Position numbers and translations under genes: made by a program. The notes beneath the pieces were generated by a model. It saw nothing but the letters and a program-made list of their open reading frames with translations. It was not told the DNA's origin and did no database searches. This document shows, in pieces, positions 1-6,982 of a DNA stretch of 9,600 bases (the first letter of the stretch is position 1; each line of letters begins with the position of its first letter). The stretch comes from Geobacteraceae bacterium (GTDB lineage Bacteria > Desulfobacterota > Desulfuromonadia > Geobacterales > Geobacteraceae), in assembly GCA_012797715.1 (NCBI GenBank), contig JAAZOO010000432.1, positions 1 through 9,600 of the forward strand. Reading direction: 5' to 3'.

Positions 1-105
1 CTTGATGAAGAAGAACTGTTCCGGCAAATGGAACGTCGGCACAAACAACGTCAGCAGTCTATTGATGCTGCCTACGCCGGACAAGAGGCGTCAGGCATAA
101 TGTGA
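1..105 (+). CDS. 3' end of an unidentified gene (partial, last 34 codons)
   Basis: An open frame enters from the left edge and ends at TGA 103-105. The visible 34-residue tail is charged and probably helical: it begins LDEEELFRQ, continues through ERRHKQRQQSIDAA and ends ASGIM. The stretch with KQRQQSIDA loosely recalls the KQRRxSIEA segment of YqeY/GatB-tail proteins. In that family, however, this segment is not at the C-terminus, so the resemblance is too weak for a name. It converges with the DUF502 gene, whose stop codon lies only 10 bp away, and I see no hairpin terminator between the two stops. The first ~110 bases are poorer in GC than the pst genes. The reading frame is only moderately certain because so little is visible. 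Confidence 0.5.
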   Translation, partial: LDEEELFRQMERRHKQRQQSIDAAYAGQEASGIM

Positions 106-115
106 CAAAGTAGAA

Positions 116-706
116 CTAACGAACCACTGCCCCCCCCGATACCACGAATTTCACCGCCTCCTCCACGGTCATCCCGCACTCATACACCTCTTCCGGCCTG
201 AAAAACAGGGCGAATCCGGAGGTGGGATTCGGCATGGTCGGCACGTAGACCACCACGAGACTCTCCCCTTCCCTCTCCACCTCGGCCGTAACAAAGCCGA
301 CGGCCCGCACCCCCGTCCGGGGCCACTCCACGAAAACCGCCCGTCGATACGAGGTCTTCCCTTCCTTGAACACCTGGGTCAGCTGTTTGCTTGACGTGTA
401 GATGTACTTGACCAGGGGGATGCGGCTGAGAAACTCGTCCCACCAGCGCAGTATCCTTGTTCCCATCACATTTGTCGCCAGGAGTCCGGTCAGGTAGATG
501 ACCACTGCTCCGGTCAGCATGCCGAGACCGGGGAAGTGCGCCCTCCGCCTTGTCATCGCCGTGTAGAGGGTGTCGAGATAGGGCCCCAGAATGCCATCCG
601 CAAAGCTGAATAAAAACTTGAGGATAAATATCGTAAGGCCCAGAGGAATCAACACAAAAAGGCCCGTGACAAATTTCCCTTTCAGATGGTCTACCACTCT
701 TTCCAT
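116..706 (-). CDS. DUF502 (COV-like) integral membrane protein
   Basis: The product is a 196-residue DUF502-family membrane protein. This family also includes the plant COV proteins, and its biochemical role in bacteria is not established. The sequence shows two hydrophobic segments at about residues 11-36 and 60-81, then a soluble C-terminal half. Family hallmarks visible are FPGLGML (58-64), the SRIPLVKYIYTSSKQ block (94-108), VEWPR (126-130) and VPTMPNPTSGF (155-165). I start it at ATG 706-704 rather than the upstream start at 751, because AGAGGAGGAG sits directly before this ATG and family members begin MExxxxxLKGKFxTGL. The stop TAG is complementary to 116-118. A run of eight C (eight G in the coding sense, 130-137) lies seven codons before the stop. 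It is transcribed away from pst, with its start ~57 bp from the first Pho-box array, and no clear promoter of its own was found. Confidence 0.85.
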   Translation of the reverse strand: MERVVDHLKGKFVTGLFVLIPLGLTIFILKFLFSFADGILGPYLDTLYTAMTRRRAHFPGLGMLTGAVVIYLTGLLATNVMGTRILRWWDEFLSRIPLVKYIYTSSKQLTQVFKEGKTSYRRAVFVEWPRTGVRAVGFVTAEVEREGESLVVVYVPTMPNPTSGFALFFRPEEVYECGMTVEEAVKFVVSGGAVVR

Positions 707-767
707 GGCTCCTCCTCTCTGCGTAGCGTAACAATCGATGGGTGGGGACACTGAGATTTCATGACAC

Positions 768-811
768 TTTAACCGAATCGTGACACGAATGTAACATAGT
801 CATGGGAAAGT
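768..811 (+). promoter_or_regulatory. Predicted PhoB-activated promoter 1 (three-unit Pho box plus -10)
   Basis: Three units with an 11-bp period are visible: TTTAACC (768-774), CGTGACA (779-785) and TGTAACA (790-796), each pair separated by 4 bp. Nine bases later comes GAAAGT (806-811), a possible -10 element. The 7-4-7 arrangement with 11-bp period is the known geometry of PhoB sites, where the box replaces the -35 element. The layout matches the sites before pstS and the GH3 gene base for base in spacing. The predicted start of transcription is near 818, which points to the small ORF at 841 or to an RNA. The -10 is the weakest of the three, with 3 of 6 consensus bases. Confidence 0.6.
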
Positions 812-840
812 CAGGATACCGTACATACCACGAAATACGC

Positions 841-972
841 ATGAGCAACACTTCCATACCGGAAAATGTGGTGCCCGGATTCATACCAAAAGAAGAGAAG
901 GTGCCCGACCTCCTTACGGAGACGCCGCAGAATTTCATGGGATGCTCCCGGGGCATGATGGAAAACGACTGA
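841..972 (+). CDS. Candidate small protein of 43 residues behind its own Pho box
   Basis: ATG 841 opens a 43-codon frame closed by TGA 970-972. The peptide starts MSNTSIPENVVPGFIPKEEK and ends SRGMMEND. It is hydrophilic, with no signal peptide, membrane segment or recognised domain, and has one cysteine (residue 35). About two thirds of its third codon positions are G or C, which is compatible with coding but lower than in the pst genes. The support is positional: it begins about 23 bases after the start point predicted from the Pho-box promoter at 768-811, close to the leader lengths inferred for pstS and the GH3 gene. Against it, no Shine-Dalgarno sequence lies in the 20 bases before the ATG. 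The transcript could instead be a small RNA, or the frame could be chance. I do not recognise the product. Confidence 0.3.
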   Translation: MSNTSIPENVVPGFIPKEEKVPDLLTETPQNFMGCSRGMMEND

Positions 973-1076
973 CGATTCCCCCACTCCCGACAGGATGCGG
1001 GGAAATAATCAGGCACCGGACACCGGGCCCGGTCCCGGGTAGAGAACACGACTCTTTTCGCATATATTGCGAGATT
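973..1076 (+). other. Non-coding stretch between small ORF and pst promoter, with several inverted repeats
   Basis: No credible gene is seen here. TTCCCC (976-981) can pair with GGGGAA (999-1004). ACCGGGCCCGGT (1022-1033) is a perfect palindrome, and CCGGG (1023-1027) can also pair with CCCGG (1034-1038). TCGCA (1058-1062) pairs with TGCGA (1068-1072) around the loop TATAT. None is followed by a T run of the kind expected of an intrinsic terminator, although TTTT occurs at 1055-1058. Together these could end or fold the transcript predicted to start near 818. Confidence 0.35.
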
Positions 1077-1120
1077 CTTAACCGTACCGTTACGTAGCTG
1101 TAACACAGGAAATCTAGAGT
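1077..1120 (+). promoter_or_regulatory. Predicted PhoB-activated promoter of the pst operon
   Basis: Three units repeat with an 11-bp period: CTTAACC (1077-1083), CGTTACG (1088-1094) and TGTAACA (1099-1105). After nine bases comes TAGAGT (1115-1120), with 4 of 6 bases of the -10 consensus. PhoB boxes are direct repeats of this 7+4 geometry that take the place of the -35 element, and pst operons are classic PhoB targets. Transcription would start near 1127, leaving a leader of about 29 bases before the pstS ATG at 1156, enough for the GGAGGAG ribosome site at 1146-1152. Confidence 0.78.
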
Positions 1121-1155
1121 ATCAAAAGAAATCATACTCATCCATGGAGGAGACA

Positions 1156-2127
1156 ATGTTCAAGAGAATCGCATGTATTGCAGCGGCGCTGGTTGTGGCG
1201 ACCGGGGGGATTGCCTCGGCGGAGGCGCTGAAGGTGGACAAGAAGGTGAAGAAGTACCAGGTGGTGGGGGGGGTATCGGGCAATCTGAACAGCATTGGGT
1301 CCGACACCCTCAACAATCTGATGACCATGTGGGCGGAGGGGTTCCGGAAGAAGTATCCCAACGTGAACATTCAGATTGAGGGGAAGGGTTCCAGCACGGC
1401 GCCGCCGGCGCTGACGGCCGGGACCGCGCAGCTGGGGCCCATGTCACGGGAGATGAAGAGCAGCGAGATTGACGCCTTTGAGAAGAAGTACGGGTACAAG
1501 CCCACCAAGATAGCCGTGGCCATCGACACCATTGCCGTGTTTGTGAACAAGGACAATCCCCTGAAGAGCATTTCCCTGGAGAAGGTGGACGCCGTGTTTT
1601 CCAAGAACCGCAAGCGCGGGTATGCCAGCGACATTTCCACGTGGGGGCAGCTGGGGGTGACCGGGAAGATGGCGGGCCAGCCCATCAGCCTGTACGGCCG
1701 CAACTCCGCGTCCGGCACCTACGGTTTCTTCAAGGAGCACGCCCTTGCCAAGGGTGACTACAAGGACACGGTGAAGGAGCAGCCGGGCTCGGCGTCGGTG
1801 GTGCAGGGCATCACCCGGGACAAGAACGGCATCGGCTACTCGGGTATCGGCTACAAGACCTCGGGCGTGAAGGCGCTGGCCCTGTCCGAGAAGGAAGGGG
1901 AGCAGGCCTTTGAGGCCAACTACGAGAACGCCCTGAGCAACAAGTATCCCCTGAGCCGCTTCCTCTACATCTACGTGGCCAAGGAGCCGGGCAAGCCCCT
2001 TCCCAAGCTGGTGGAGGAATTTCTGAAGTTTGCCGTATCCAAGGAAGGCCAGGAGATCGTGGTGAAGGACGGCTACCTGCCGCTGACCGCCGCCATGACG
2101 GCCAAGAGTCTGGACGCCCTCAAGTAG
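1156..2127 (+). CDS. pstS: Periplasmic phosphate-binding protein PstS
   Basis: This is the substrate-binding subunit of the high-affinity PstSCAB phosphate importer, 323 residues. A Sec signal peptide spans residues 1-22 (MFKRIAC start, hydrophobic core, ASA before a likely cut ahead of EALKV). There is no lipobox cysteine at the cut, so the protein should be soluble in the periplasm. Phosphate-site motifs typical of PstS are GSDT (48-51), GKGSS (77-81), GPMSREM (94-100), the D124 region (AIDTIAVFVN) and RNSASGTYGFF (182-192). I chose ATG 1156 over the in-frame ATG at 1144 because GGAGGAG (1146-1152) sits four bases before it and the shorter form gives a clean signal peptide. Codons 37-40 contain a run of eight G (1266-1273). 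It is first in the operon, behind a Pho-box promoter, and is separated from pstC by a strong stem-loop, which fits the need for more PstS than permease. Confidence 0.95.
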   Translation: MFKRIACIAAALVVATGGIASAEALKVDKKVKKYQVVGGVSGNLNSIGSDTLNNLMTMWAEGFRKKYPNVNIQIEGKGSSTAPPALTAGTAQLGPMSREMKSSEIDAFEKKYGYKPTKIAVAIDTIAVFVNKDNPLKSISLEKVDAVFSKNRKRGYASDISTWGQLGVTGKMAGQPISLYGRNSASGTYGFFKEHALAKGDYKDTVKEQPGSASVVQGITRDKNGIGYSGIGYKTSGVKALALSEKEGEQAFEANYENALSNKYPLSRFLYIYVAKEPGKPLPKLVEEFLKFAVSKEGQEIVVKDGYLPLTAAMTAKSLDALK

Positions 2128-2148
2128 TCGAACTCTTCCATCATTTCT

Positions 2149-2177
2149 CCACGGGACGGCGGCATGCCGTCCCGTGG
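2149..2177 (+). other. Perfect 12-bp stem-loop between pstS and pstC
   Basis: CCACGGGACGGC (2149-2160) and GCCGTCCCGTGG (2166-2177) are exact reverse complements around the 5-base loop GGCAT. No T run follows, so it is not a standard intrinsic terminator. In the 139-bp gap between pstS and pstC it most likely protects the 3' end of a pstS message or weakens read-through. Similar intercistronic hairpins behind genes for abundant binding proteins are well known in ABC transporter operons. The role here is inferred. Confidence 0.75.
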
Positions 2178-2266
2178 GGCATCCCGGCAGACCCGCATCC
2201 CCCATTCCGGCTGAAACGCCGTGCGGCAGGCGCCGCTTGAGAACACGGACAGGAGACACCCCGCCC

Positions 2267-4495
2267 ATGAACGACAGATTTCTCGCCCGCGCGAAGAAGA
2301 ACGACCGGCGTGCCGCGTGGCTGATACATATCGGCGGGTTCTTCGTCATCTTCTCGGTGATAGGCATTCTGGTCCTCATTCTGAAGGTGGCCATCCCCCT
2401 GTTTCTCCCTCCCGGCGCGACCCTTGTTTCGTCGGTCCCCTGCGCCGCCCTTTCTCCTTCCCGGACGGTTCTGGCCCTGGGGGTGGACGACGACCTGGTC
2501 TCGGGCTACCTCCTGGACGGGACGGGCACCCTTTCCTTCTTCGACACCCGGAGCGGGACGGTCACGGACACGGCATCCCTTGTCCCTCCGGGAGGGGGGG
2601 AGGCGGCCGTGGCGGCCGTAGCCGAGGCGCCGGGGAGGCGCTACGACATCCTGTGGAAGGACGGCTCCTTCACCGCCCTGAAGGTGGAGTACTCGGTGAA
2701 GGAGGACGGGGAGGGGTCCCGCAGGGAAACGCACGGGGTCGTCACCCTGCTGGAAGAGACACGGCGGGGGGAGGTCCCCCTCCTCTCCCTGGCGCGCATG
2801 CCCGATGGGAAGGAGACGGTGCGCGTGGACCTTCTCGCGGGCAACCGCTTTTCCCTCTCCGCCACCGTCCGCGCCGAGTCCCTGGACGGGACCGGGTCGG
2901 TGAAGACGGTGACCTCCTCCTTTGGCGGCGACATTCCCGGGACCGTGACTGCGGTGGCCCTGGACGGCAAGGCCCATTTCCTCTATGCCGGGACCGACCG
3001 TGGACAGCTTGTGCGCTGGGACCTTTCGGACCGGGAATCCCCCAAGCTGGCGGATACGGTTGCGGCCACGGGGGGCGGCCGTCCCGTGACGGCGCTTTCC
3101 CTGGTTTTCGGCGACGTTTCCCTGGCGGTGGGGGATGGGGACGGAAACTATTCCACGTGGTTTCCCGCGGCCGAGAGCGGTCTTTCTGGTTCCACGGCCC
3201 TGACGCGCATCCACCCGCTCTCCCCGCGGCAGGGGGCGGTGCGGGCCATCCTCCCCTCCCCCCGGAGCAAGACCCTCTATTCCCTGGACGAAAAGGGGAC
3301 GGTTGCGGTGGACCACATGACCTCGGAGCGCCACCTCCTCTCCCTGAAGGGGGCAAGCCCCAGTGTCCGTTTTGCCGTATCCGGCAAGGAGAAGGGGGTG
3401 CTCGCCCTGGGTCGGGACAGCCGCGTTTCGGTGTGGCGGGTCTCCCTTCCCCATCCCGAGGTGAGCCTCAAGACCCTGTTCGGGAAGGTGTGGTACGAGG
3501 GGTACGACAGGCCTGCCCACGTGTGGCAGTCCTCCTCGGCCAATGACGATTTCGAGCCGAAGCTGAGCCTGACCCCCCTCATCTTCGGCACCCTCAAGGG
3601 GACCCTGTACGCCATGGTGTTCGCCATACCGCTGGCCCTGTTCGGCGCACTGTACACCAGCCAGTTCATGGGCGCGCGCATGAGGAGGGTCATAAAGCCC
3701 GCCATCGAGATCATGGCCGCCATCCCCTCGGTGGTGATCGGATTTCTGGCCGGGCTGTGGCTGGCGCCCCTCCTGGACCACGCCGTGGTGTCGCTTCTGG
3801 TCTCCCTGGCCGTGGTTCCCGCCTCGGTGCTCCTCTCCATTGTCCTGTGGAAGAGGATCGGGAACGCGCCGCTCCTGAGGCGCCGCTCCCGCGGCTACGA
3901 GTTCCTGTTCCTGGTGCCGGCTCTAGTACTGGGCGTGTACGTCTCGTCCCTGGTCGGCGGGGTGCTGGAGGCGTCCCTGTTCGGCGGCGACTTCAAGCTG
4001 TGGCTGTTCGACAGCCTGGGGGTCCGTTTCGACCAGCGCAACTCCATCATCATCGCCTTTGCCCTGGGTCTTGCGGTGGTTCCCATCATCTTCACCATTG
4101 CCGAGGACGCCCTGTCCAACGTGCCCAAGAACCTGGCCGCGGCATCCCTGGCCATCGGCGCCAGCCGCTGGCAGACGGCGTGGCGGGTGGTGCTCCCCTC
4201 GGCCCTTCCCGGCATCTTCTCCGCGGTGATGATAGGCTTCGGCCGGGCCGTGGGGGAGACGATGATCATCCTCATGGCAACCGGCAACACGCCCATCATG
4301 GACTGGAGCATCTTCAACGGCTTCCGCTCCCTGTCGGCAAACATTGCCGTGGAGATACCCGAGGCGCCCGTGTTCGGCACCCTGTACCGCGTGCTGTTCT
4401 TCTCCGCGGTGCTCCTCTTTCTCTTCACCTTTATCATCAACACCGCGGCCGAGGTCCTGCGTCAGAAGTTCCGCAGGAAGTACGGCCGGTTCTGA
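2267..4495 (+). CDS. pstC: Phosphate ABC transporter permease PstC, long form with periplasmic insertion
   Basis: This is one of the two channel subunits of the Pst importer. At 742 residues it is more than twice the length of E. coli PstC (about 319). A first membrane helix lies at about 18-46. Residues ~50-430 form a large, mostly beta-type segment with WD-like phrases such as AGTDRGQLVRWDL (241-253) and SRVSVWRV (385-392), which suggests a propeller-like periplasmic domain. The permease core follows, with helices near 441-465, 483-501, 506-529, 545-567, 593-613, 648-671 and 706-728. Its EAA-type loop, which contacts the ATPase, is at 613-650 (EDALSNVPKNLAAASLAIGA onward). I start at ATG 2267 (MNDRFLARA) with AGGAGA at 2251-2256; the upstream in-frame residues are rich in P and R and overlap the stem-loop. 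It is followed 17 bp later by pstA. Long PstC/PstA pairs are known in Pseudomonas and other Proteobacteria; the role of the insertion is unclear. Confidence 0.92.
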   Translation: MNDRFLARAKKNDRRAAWLIHIGGFFVIFSVIGILVLILKVAIPLFLPPGATLVSSVPCAALSPSRTVLALGVDDDLVSGYLLDGTGTLSFFDTRSGTVTDTASLVPPGGGEAAVAAVAEAPGRRYDILWKDGSFTALKVEYSVKEDGEGSRRETHGVVTLLEETRRGEVPLLSLARMPDGKETVRVDLLAGNRFSLSATVRAESLDGTGSVKTVTSSFGGDIPGTVTAVALDGKAHFLYAGTDRGQLVRWDLSDRESPKLADTVAATGGGRPVTALSLVFGDVSLAVGDGDGNYSTWFPAAESGLSGSTALTRIHPLSPRQGAVRAILPSPRSKTLYSLDEKGTVAVDHMTSERHLLSLKGASPSVRFAVSGKEKGVLALGRDSRVSVWRVSLPHPEVSLKTLFGKVWYEGYDRPAHVWQSSSANDDFEPKLSLTPLIFGTLKGTLYAMVFAIPLALFGALYTSQFMGARMRRVIKPAIEIMAAIPSVVIGFLAGLWLAPLLDHAVVSLLVSLAVVPASVLLSIVLWKRIGNAPLLRRRSRGYEFLFLVPALVLGVYVSSLVGGVLEASLFGGDFKLWLFDSLGVRFDQRNSIIIAFALGLAVVPIIFTIAEDALSNVPKNLAAASLAIGASRWQTAWRVVLPSALPGIFSAVMIGFGRAVGETMIILMATGNTPIMDWSIFNGFRSLSANIAVEIPEAPVFGTLYRVLFFSAVLLFLFTFIINTAAEVLRQKFRRKYGRF

Positions 4496-4512
4496 CGCGG
4501 ACGGAGACACCC

Positions 4513-6105
4513 ATGAGCACATTCCGGAAACAGGGGGAACCCAAGGTCTGGGCAACGGCGGCGGCCCTCTCCGCCACCCTCCTCATGATAGCCACGCTGC
4601 TGGTGGTGGTCATGGTGAACGGCCTGGGCTATTTCTGGCCGTCGGACCTGACCCTTGCGGCACTGAAGGACGGCTCGAAGCTCCTGGGGGAAAGGTCTGC
4701 CCGGGAGAAGGCGACCGCCGCCCACGGCGAGAGGCTCCAGTTCAAGGTGGGCAACCGGGACCTCTACGGCCAGGACTACCGCTGGGTGGACCGGACGGAC
4801 ATCGCCTCCCTTTCCACCCCCGCGGACGCGGTCGCCCTGGAGAGGAGGGAGCACGGCAACTTCTACGGTTTCCTGCACTCCCTCTCCCTGGAGGGGCTGC
4901 CTCTGCAGCCTTCCCCATCCCTCTGGGCCGACCTGGAGAAGGCCCTTTCCCTGGTGGCCGCCTCCCGGGACCGGCTTGCCGGCACGGAAAGGGAGATGTC
5001 CAAGCTCAACGGCGAGGCGGAGTCCCTGCGGCTGAAGATCCAGAAGCTGGCCTACGGGAAGGGGGACCAGGCCCGCATCGACGACCTCACCCGGCGGCGG
5101 GACCGGCTCCTCACCCGTTTCAACACCCTCCTGGAGCGCCTCAACGCCGAAATGGAGGAGCTGCACAAGCCGAAGGCCCTGTTCACGGACGCTTCCGGAC
5201 AGGAAAAGGAGATCCCCCTCCTGGACATCGTGCGGGCCTGGCGGCCCAACGACATGGGCGTGCCCGCCAAGGCCGCCTTCTACGCGGGAAAGGTGGGGGA
5301 GATGCTCCTGGACGAGCCGCGGGAGTCCAATACGGAGGGGGGGCTCTTCCCGGCCATCTTCGGCACGGTGATGATGGTGATGCTGATGAGCGTCTTCTCC
5401 CTCCCCTTCGGCGTCATCGCGGCGGTCTACCTGCGGGAGTACGCCCGGGAAGGGGTCATCCTCCGCCTGGTGCGGATTGCCGTCAACAACCTGGCCGGGG
5501 TGCCGTCCATCGTCTACGGCGTGTTCGGCCTCGGCTTCTTCGTGTACGGCATCGGCAGCTCCATCGACGCCTTCTTCTACCCGGAGCGCCTCCCCACCCC
5601 CACCTTCGGCACCGGAGGCATCCTGTGGGCGAGCCTGACCCTGGCCCTGCTCACGGTCCCGGTGGTGATCGTGTCCACGGAGGAGGGGCTGGCGTCCGTG
5701 CCCAAGGGCCTCCGGGAGGGCTCCCTCTCCCTGGGCGCCACCAAGTTCCAGACCCTGGTGAGGGTGGTGCTCCCCATGGCCACGCCCGGCATCATGACCG
5801 GCATGATCCTGGCCATGGCCCGGGCAGCCGGGGAAGTGGCCCCCCTCATGCTGGTGGGGGTCGTGAAGCTGGCCCCCAGCCTCCCCATCGACGGGACCTT
5901 CCCCTTCTTCCACATGGACCGGAAATTCATGCACCTGGGGTTCCACATCTACGACGTGGGGTTCCAGTCCCCCAACGTGGAAGCGGCCAAACCCATGGTG
6001 TTCGTCACCACCCTGCTCCTTCTGGCCATCGTCATCACCGCAACCAGCACCGCCATCGTCATCAGGAACAGGATGAAGCAGAAATACGCCACCAAGGCAT
6101 TCTGA
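4513..6105 (+). CDS. pstA: Phosphate ABC transporter permease PstA, long form with coiled-coil insertion
   Basis: This is the second channel subunit of the Pst importer, 530 residues against about 296 in E. coli. Helix 1 lies at about 12-37. An extra periplasmic region (~40-275) follows, containing a charged helical stretch at ~138-218 with regular leucines (LEKALSL, EMSKLNGEAESLRLKIQKLA, DLTRRRDRLLTRFNTLLERL) that looks like an antiparallel coiled coil. The permease core runs ~279-520 with helices near 279-305, 327-348, 370-388, 425-450 and 496-517. The EAA loop at ~390-428 (EGLASVPKGLREGSLSLGAT) is the contact to PstB. ATG 4513 is preceded by ACGGAGACACCC, a good ribosome site, and starts MSTFRKQGEP. 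The frame is open further upstream inside pstC, but that part is a shadow of pstC. It is paired with the similarly enlarged PstC, so the two extra domains probably face each other or PstS; that is inference. Confidence 0.92.
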   Translation: MSTFRKQGEPKVWATAAALSATLLMIATLLVVVMVNGLGYFWPSDLTLAALKDGSKLLGERSAREKATAAHGERLQFKVGNRDLYGQDYRWVDRTDIASLSTPADAVALERREHGNFYGFLHSLSLEGLPLQPSPSLWADLEKALSLVAASRDRLAGTEREMSKLNGEAESLRLKIQKLAYGKGDQARIDDLTRRRDRLLTRFNTLLERLNAEMEELHKPKALFTDASGQEKEIPLLDIVRAWRPNDMGVPAKAAFYAGKVGEMLLDEPRESNTEGGLFPAIFGTVMMVMLMSVFSLPFGVIAAVYLREYAREGVILRLVRIAVNNLAGVPSIVYGVFGLGFFVYGIGSSIDAFFYPERLPTPTFGTGGILWASLTLALLTVPVVIVSTEEGLASVPKGLREGSLSLGATKFQTLVRVVLPMATPGIMTGMILAMARAAGEVAPLMLVGVVKLAPSLPIDGTFPFFHMDRKFMHLGFHIYDVGFQSPNVEAAKPMVFVTTLLLLAIVITATSTAIVIRNRMKQKYATKAF

Positions 6106-6139
6106 ACTTACGGCAACCACCCACGGAGACTACCCAACC

Positions 6140-6922
6140 ATGGAGCTACGCACGATACGAGCCATCCAGGACCCGGTCCTGGACATCACCAGCCTCAACC
6201 TCTACTACGGGGCCTCCCGCGCCCTCAAGGACATCACCCTCTCCATCCCCAGGAAACAGGTGACCGCCTTCATCGGCCCGTCCGGGTGCGGCAAGTCCAC
6301 CCTCCTGCGCTGCTTCAACCGCATGAACGACCTCCTGGACGATGTGCGCATCGAGGGGAGCATCAAACTGGACGGGGAGGAGATCACCACCCCGGCCCTG
6401 GACGTGATCAGCCTGCGCCGCCGGGTGGGGATGGTGTTCCAGCAGTCCAACCCCTTCCCCAAGTCCATCTACGAGAATATCGTCTACGGCCTGCGCATCG
6501 CGGGCGTGAAGGACAAGGCGACCCTGGACGAGACCGTGGAGAAGAGCCTGCGCGGCGCGGCCATCTGGGAGGAGGTCAAGGACCGCCTCCACGAGTCGGC
6601 CCTGGGGCTCTCCGGGGGACAGGCCCAACGCATCTGCATCGCCCGCGCCATTGCCGTGAATCCCGAAATCATCCTCATGGACGAGCCCTGCTCCGCCCTC
6701 GACCCCATCGCCACCGCCAAGATCGAGGAGCTTATCAACGAGCTCAAGGAACGGTACACGGTGGTCATCGTCACCCACAACATGCAGCAGGCGGCGCGCG
6801 TCTCCGACTACACCGCCTTCCTCTACCTGGGCGAGCTGATTGAATTCGACGAAACAAAAAAGATCTTCACCAACCCGGACAACCGCCACACGGAAGACTA
6901 CATCACCGGCCGGTTCGGGTAG
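6140..6922 (+). CDS. pstB: Phosphate ABC transporter ATP-binding protein PstB
   Basis: This cytoplasmic ATPase drives phosphate import. At 260 residues it has the usual family length. All ABC motifs are intact: Walker A GPSGCGKST (46-54), Q-loop at Q101-Q102 (GMVFQQSNPFPKSIYEN, a PstB hallmark), signature LSGGQ (157-161) in LSGGQAQRICIARA, Walker B IILMDEP (177-183) with catalytic E182, D-loop SALDP (185-189) and switch histidine H213 in VIVTHNM. The ending TEDYITGRFG is also typical of PstB. ATG 6140 begins MELRTIRA, with ACGGAGA about 11 bp upstream. The gene lies 34 bp after pstA and 60 bp before phoU, clearly in one operon. The only departure seen is A162 in the signature (LSGGQAQR), where LSGGQQQR is usual; this is not expected to matter. 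Confidence 0.96.
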   Translation: MELRTIRAIQDPVLDITSLNLYYGASRALKDITLSIPRKQVTAFIGPSGCGKSTLLRCFNRMNDLLDDVRIEGSIKLDGEEITTPALDVISLRRRVGMVFQQSNPFPKSIYENIVYGLRIAGVKDKATLDETVEKSLRGAAIWEEVKDRLHESALGLSGGQAQRICIARAIAVNPEIILMDEPCSALDPIATAKIEELINELKERYTVVIVTHNMQQAARVSDYTAFLYLGELIEFDETKKIFTNPDNRHTEDYITGRFG

Positions 6923-6949
6923 GAATGGAAACGAGCGAAAAGGGAAAGG

Positions 6950-6969
6950 CCGGACCCTACACGGTCCGG
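6950..6969 (+). other. Stem-loop between pstB and phoU
   Basis: CCGGACC (6950-6956) pairs exactly with GGTCCGG (6963-6969) around a six-base loop. It sits 13 bases before the phoU ATG and leaves only AACAGGGTACGCC as the ribosome-binding stretch. It has no T run. It may limit phoU translation or stabilise the upstream message; the function is inferred from position. Confidence 0.55.
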
Positions 6970-6982
6970 AACAGGGTACGCC

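Noticed and set aside
763..795. Pho-box array read on the - strand as a promoter for the DUF502 gene
   Set aside because: On the - strand the units (TGTTACA, TGTCACG, GGTTAAA) also repeat, but no -10-like hexamer follows at the right distance. On the + strand both unit order and spacing match the pst and GH3 promoters.
1022..1072. Palindrome and hairpin before pstS as an intrinsic terminator or operator
   Set aside because: Neither is followed by a T run, and the perfect palindrome may be chance in GC-rich DNA. Kept only as a note on the non-coding stretch.
759..1370. Three - strand open frames in the 759-1370 region
   Set aside because: They run across the Pho boxes and the pstS start, lack ribosome sites and have unstructured composition; none looks like a gene.
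2141..3781. Long - strand open frame of 546 codons opposite pstC
   Set aside because: It lies wholly opposite pstS/pstC, is low-complexity (G, R, P, H rich) and has no domain. It is a by-product of high GC on the opposite strand.
4344..6263. Long + strand open frame of 639 codons overlapping pstA and pstB
   Set aside because: It is a frame shadow of pstA, made mostly of G, R, P and H, and is incompatible with the intact PstA and PstB frames.
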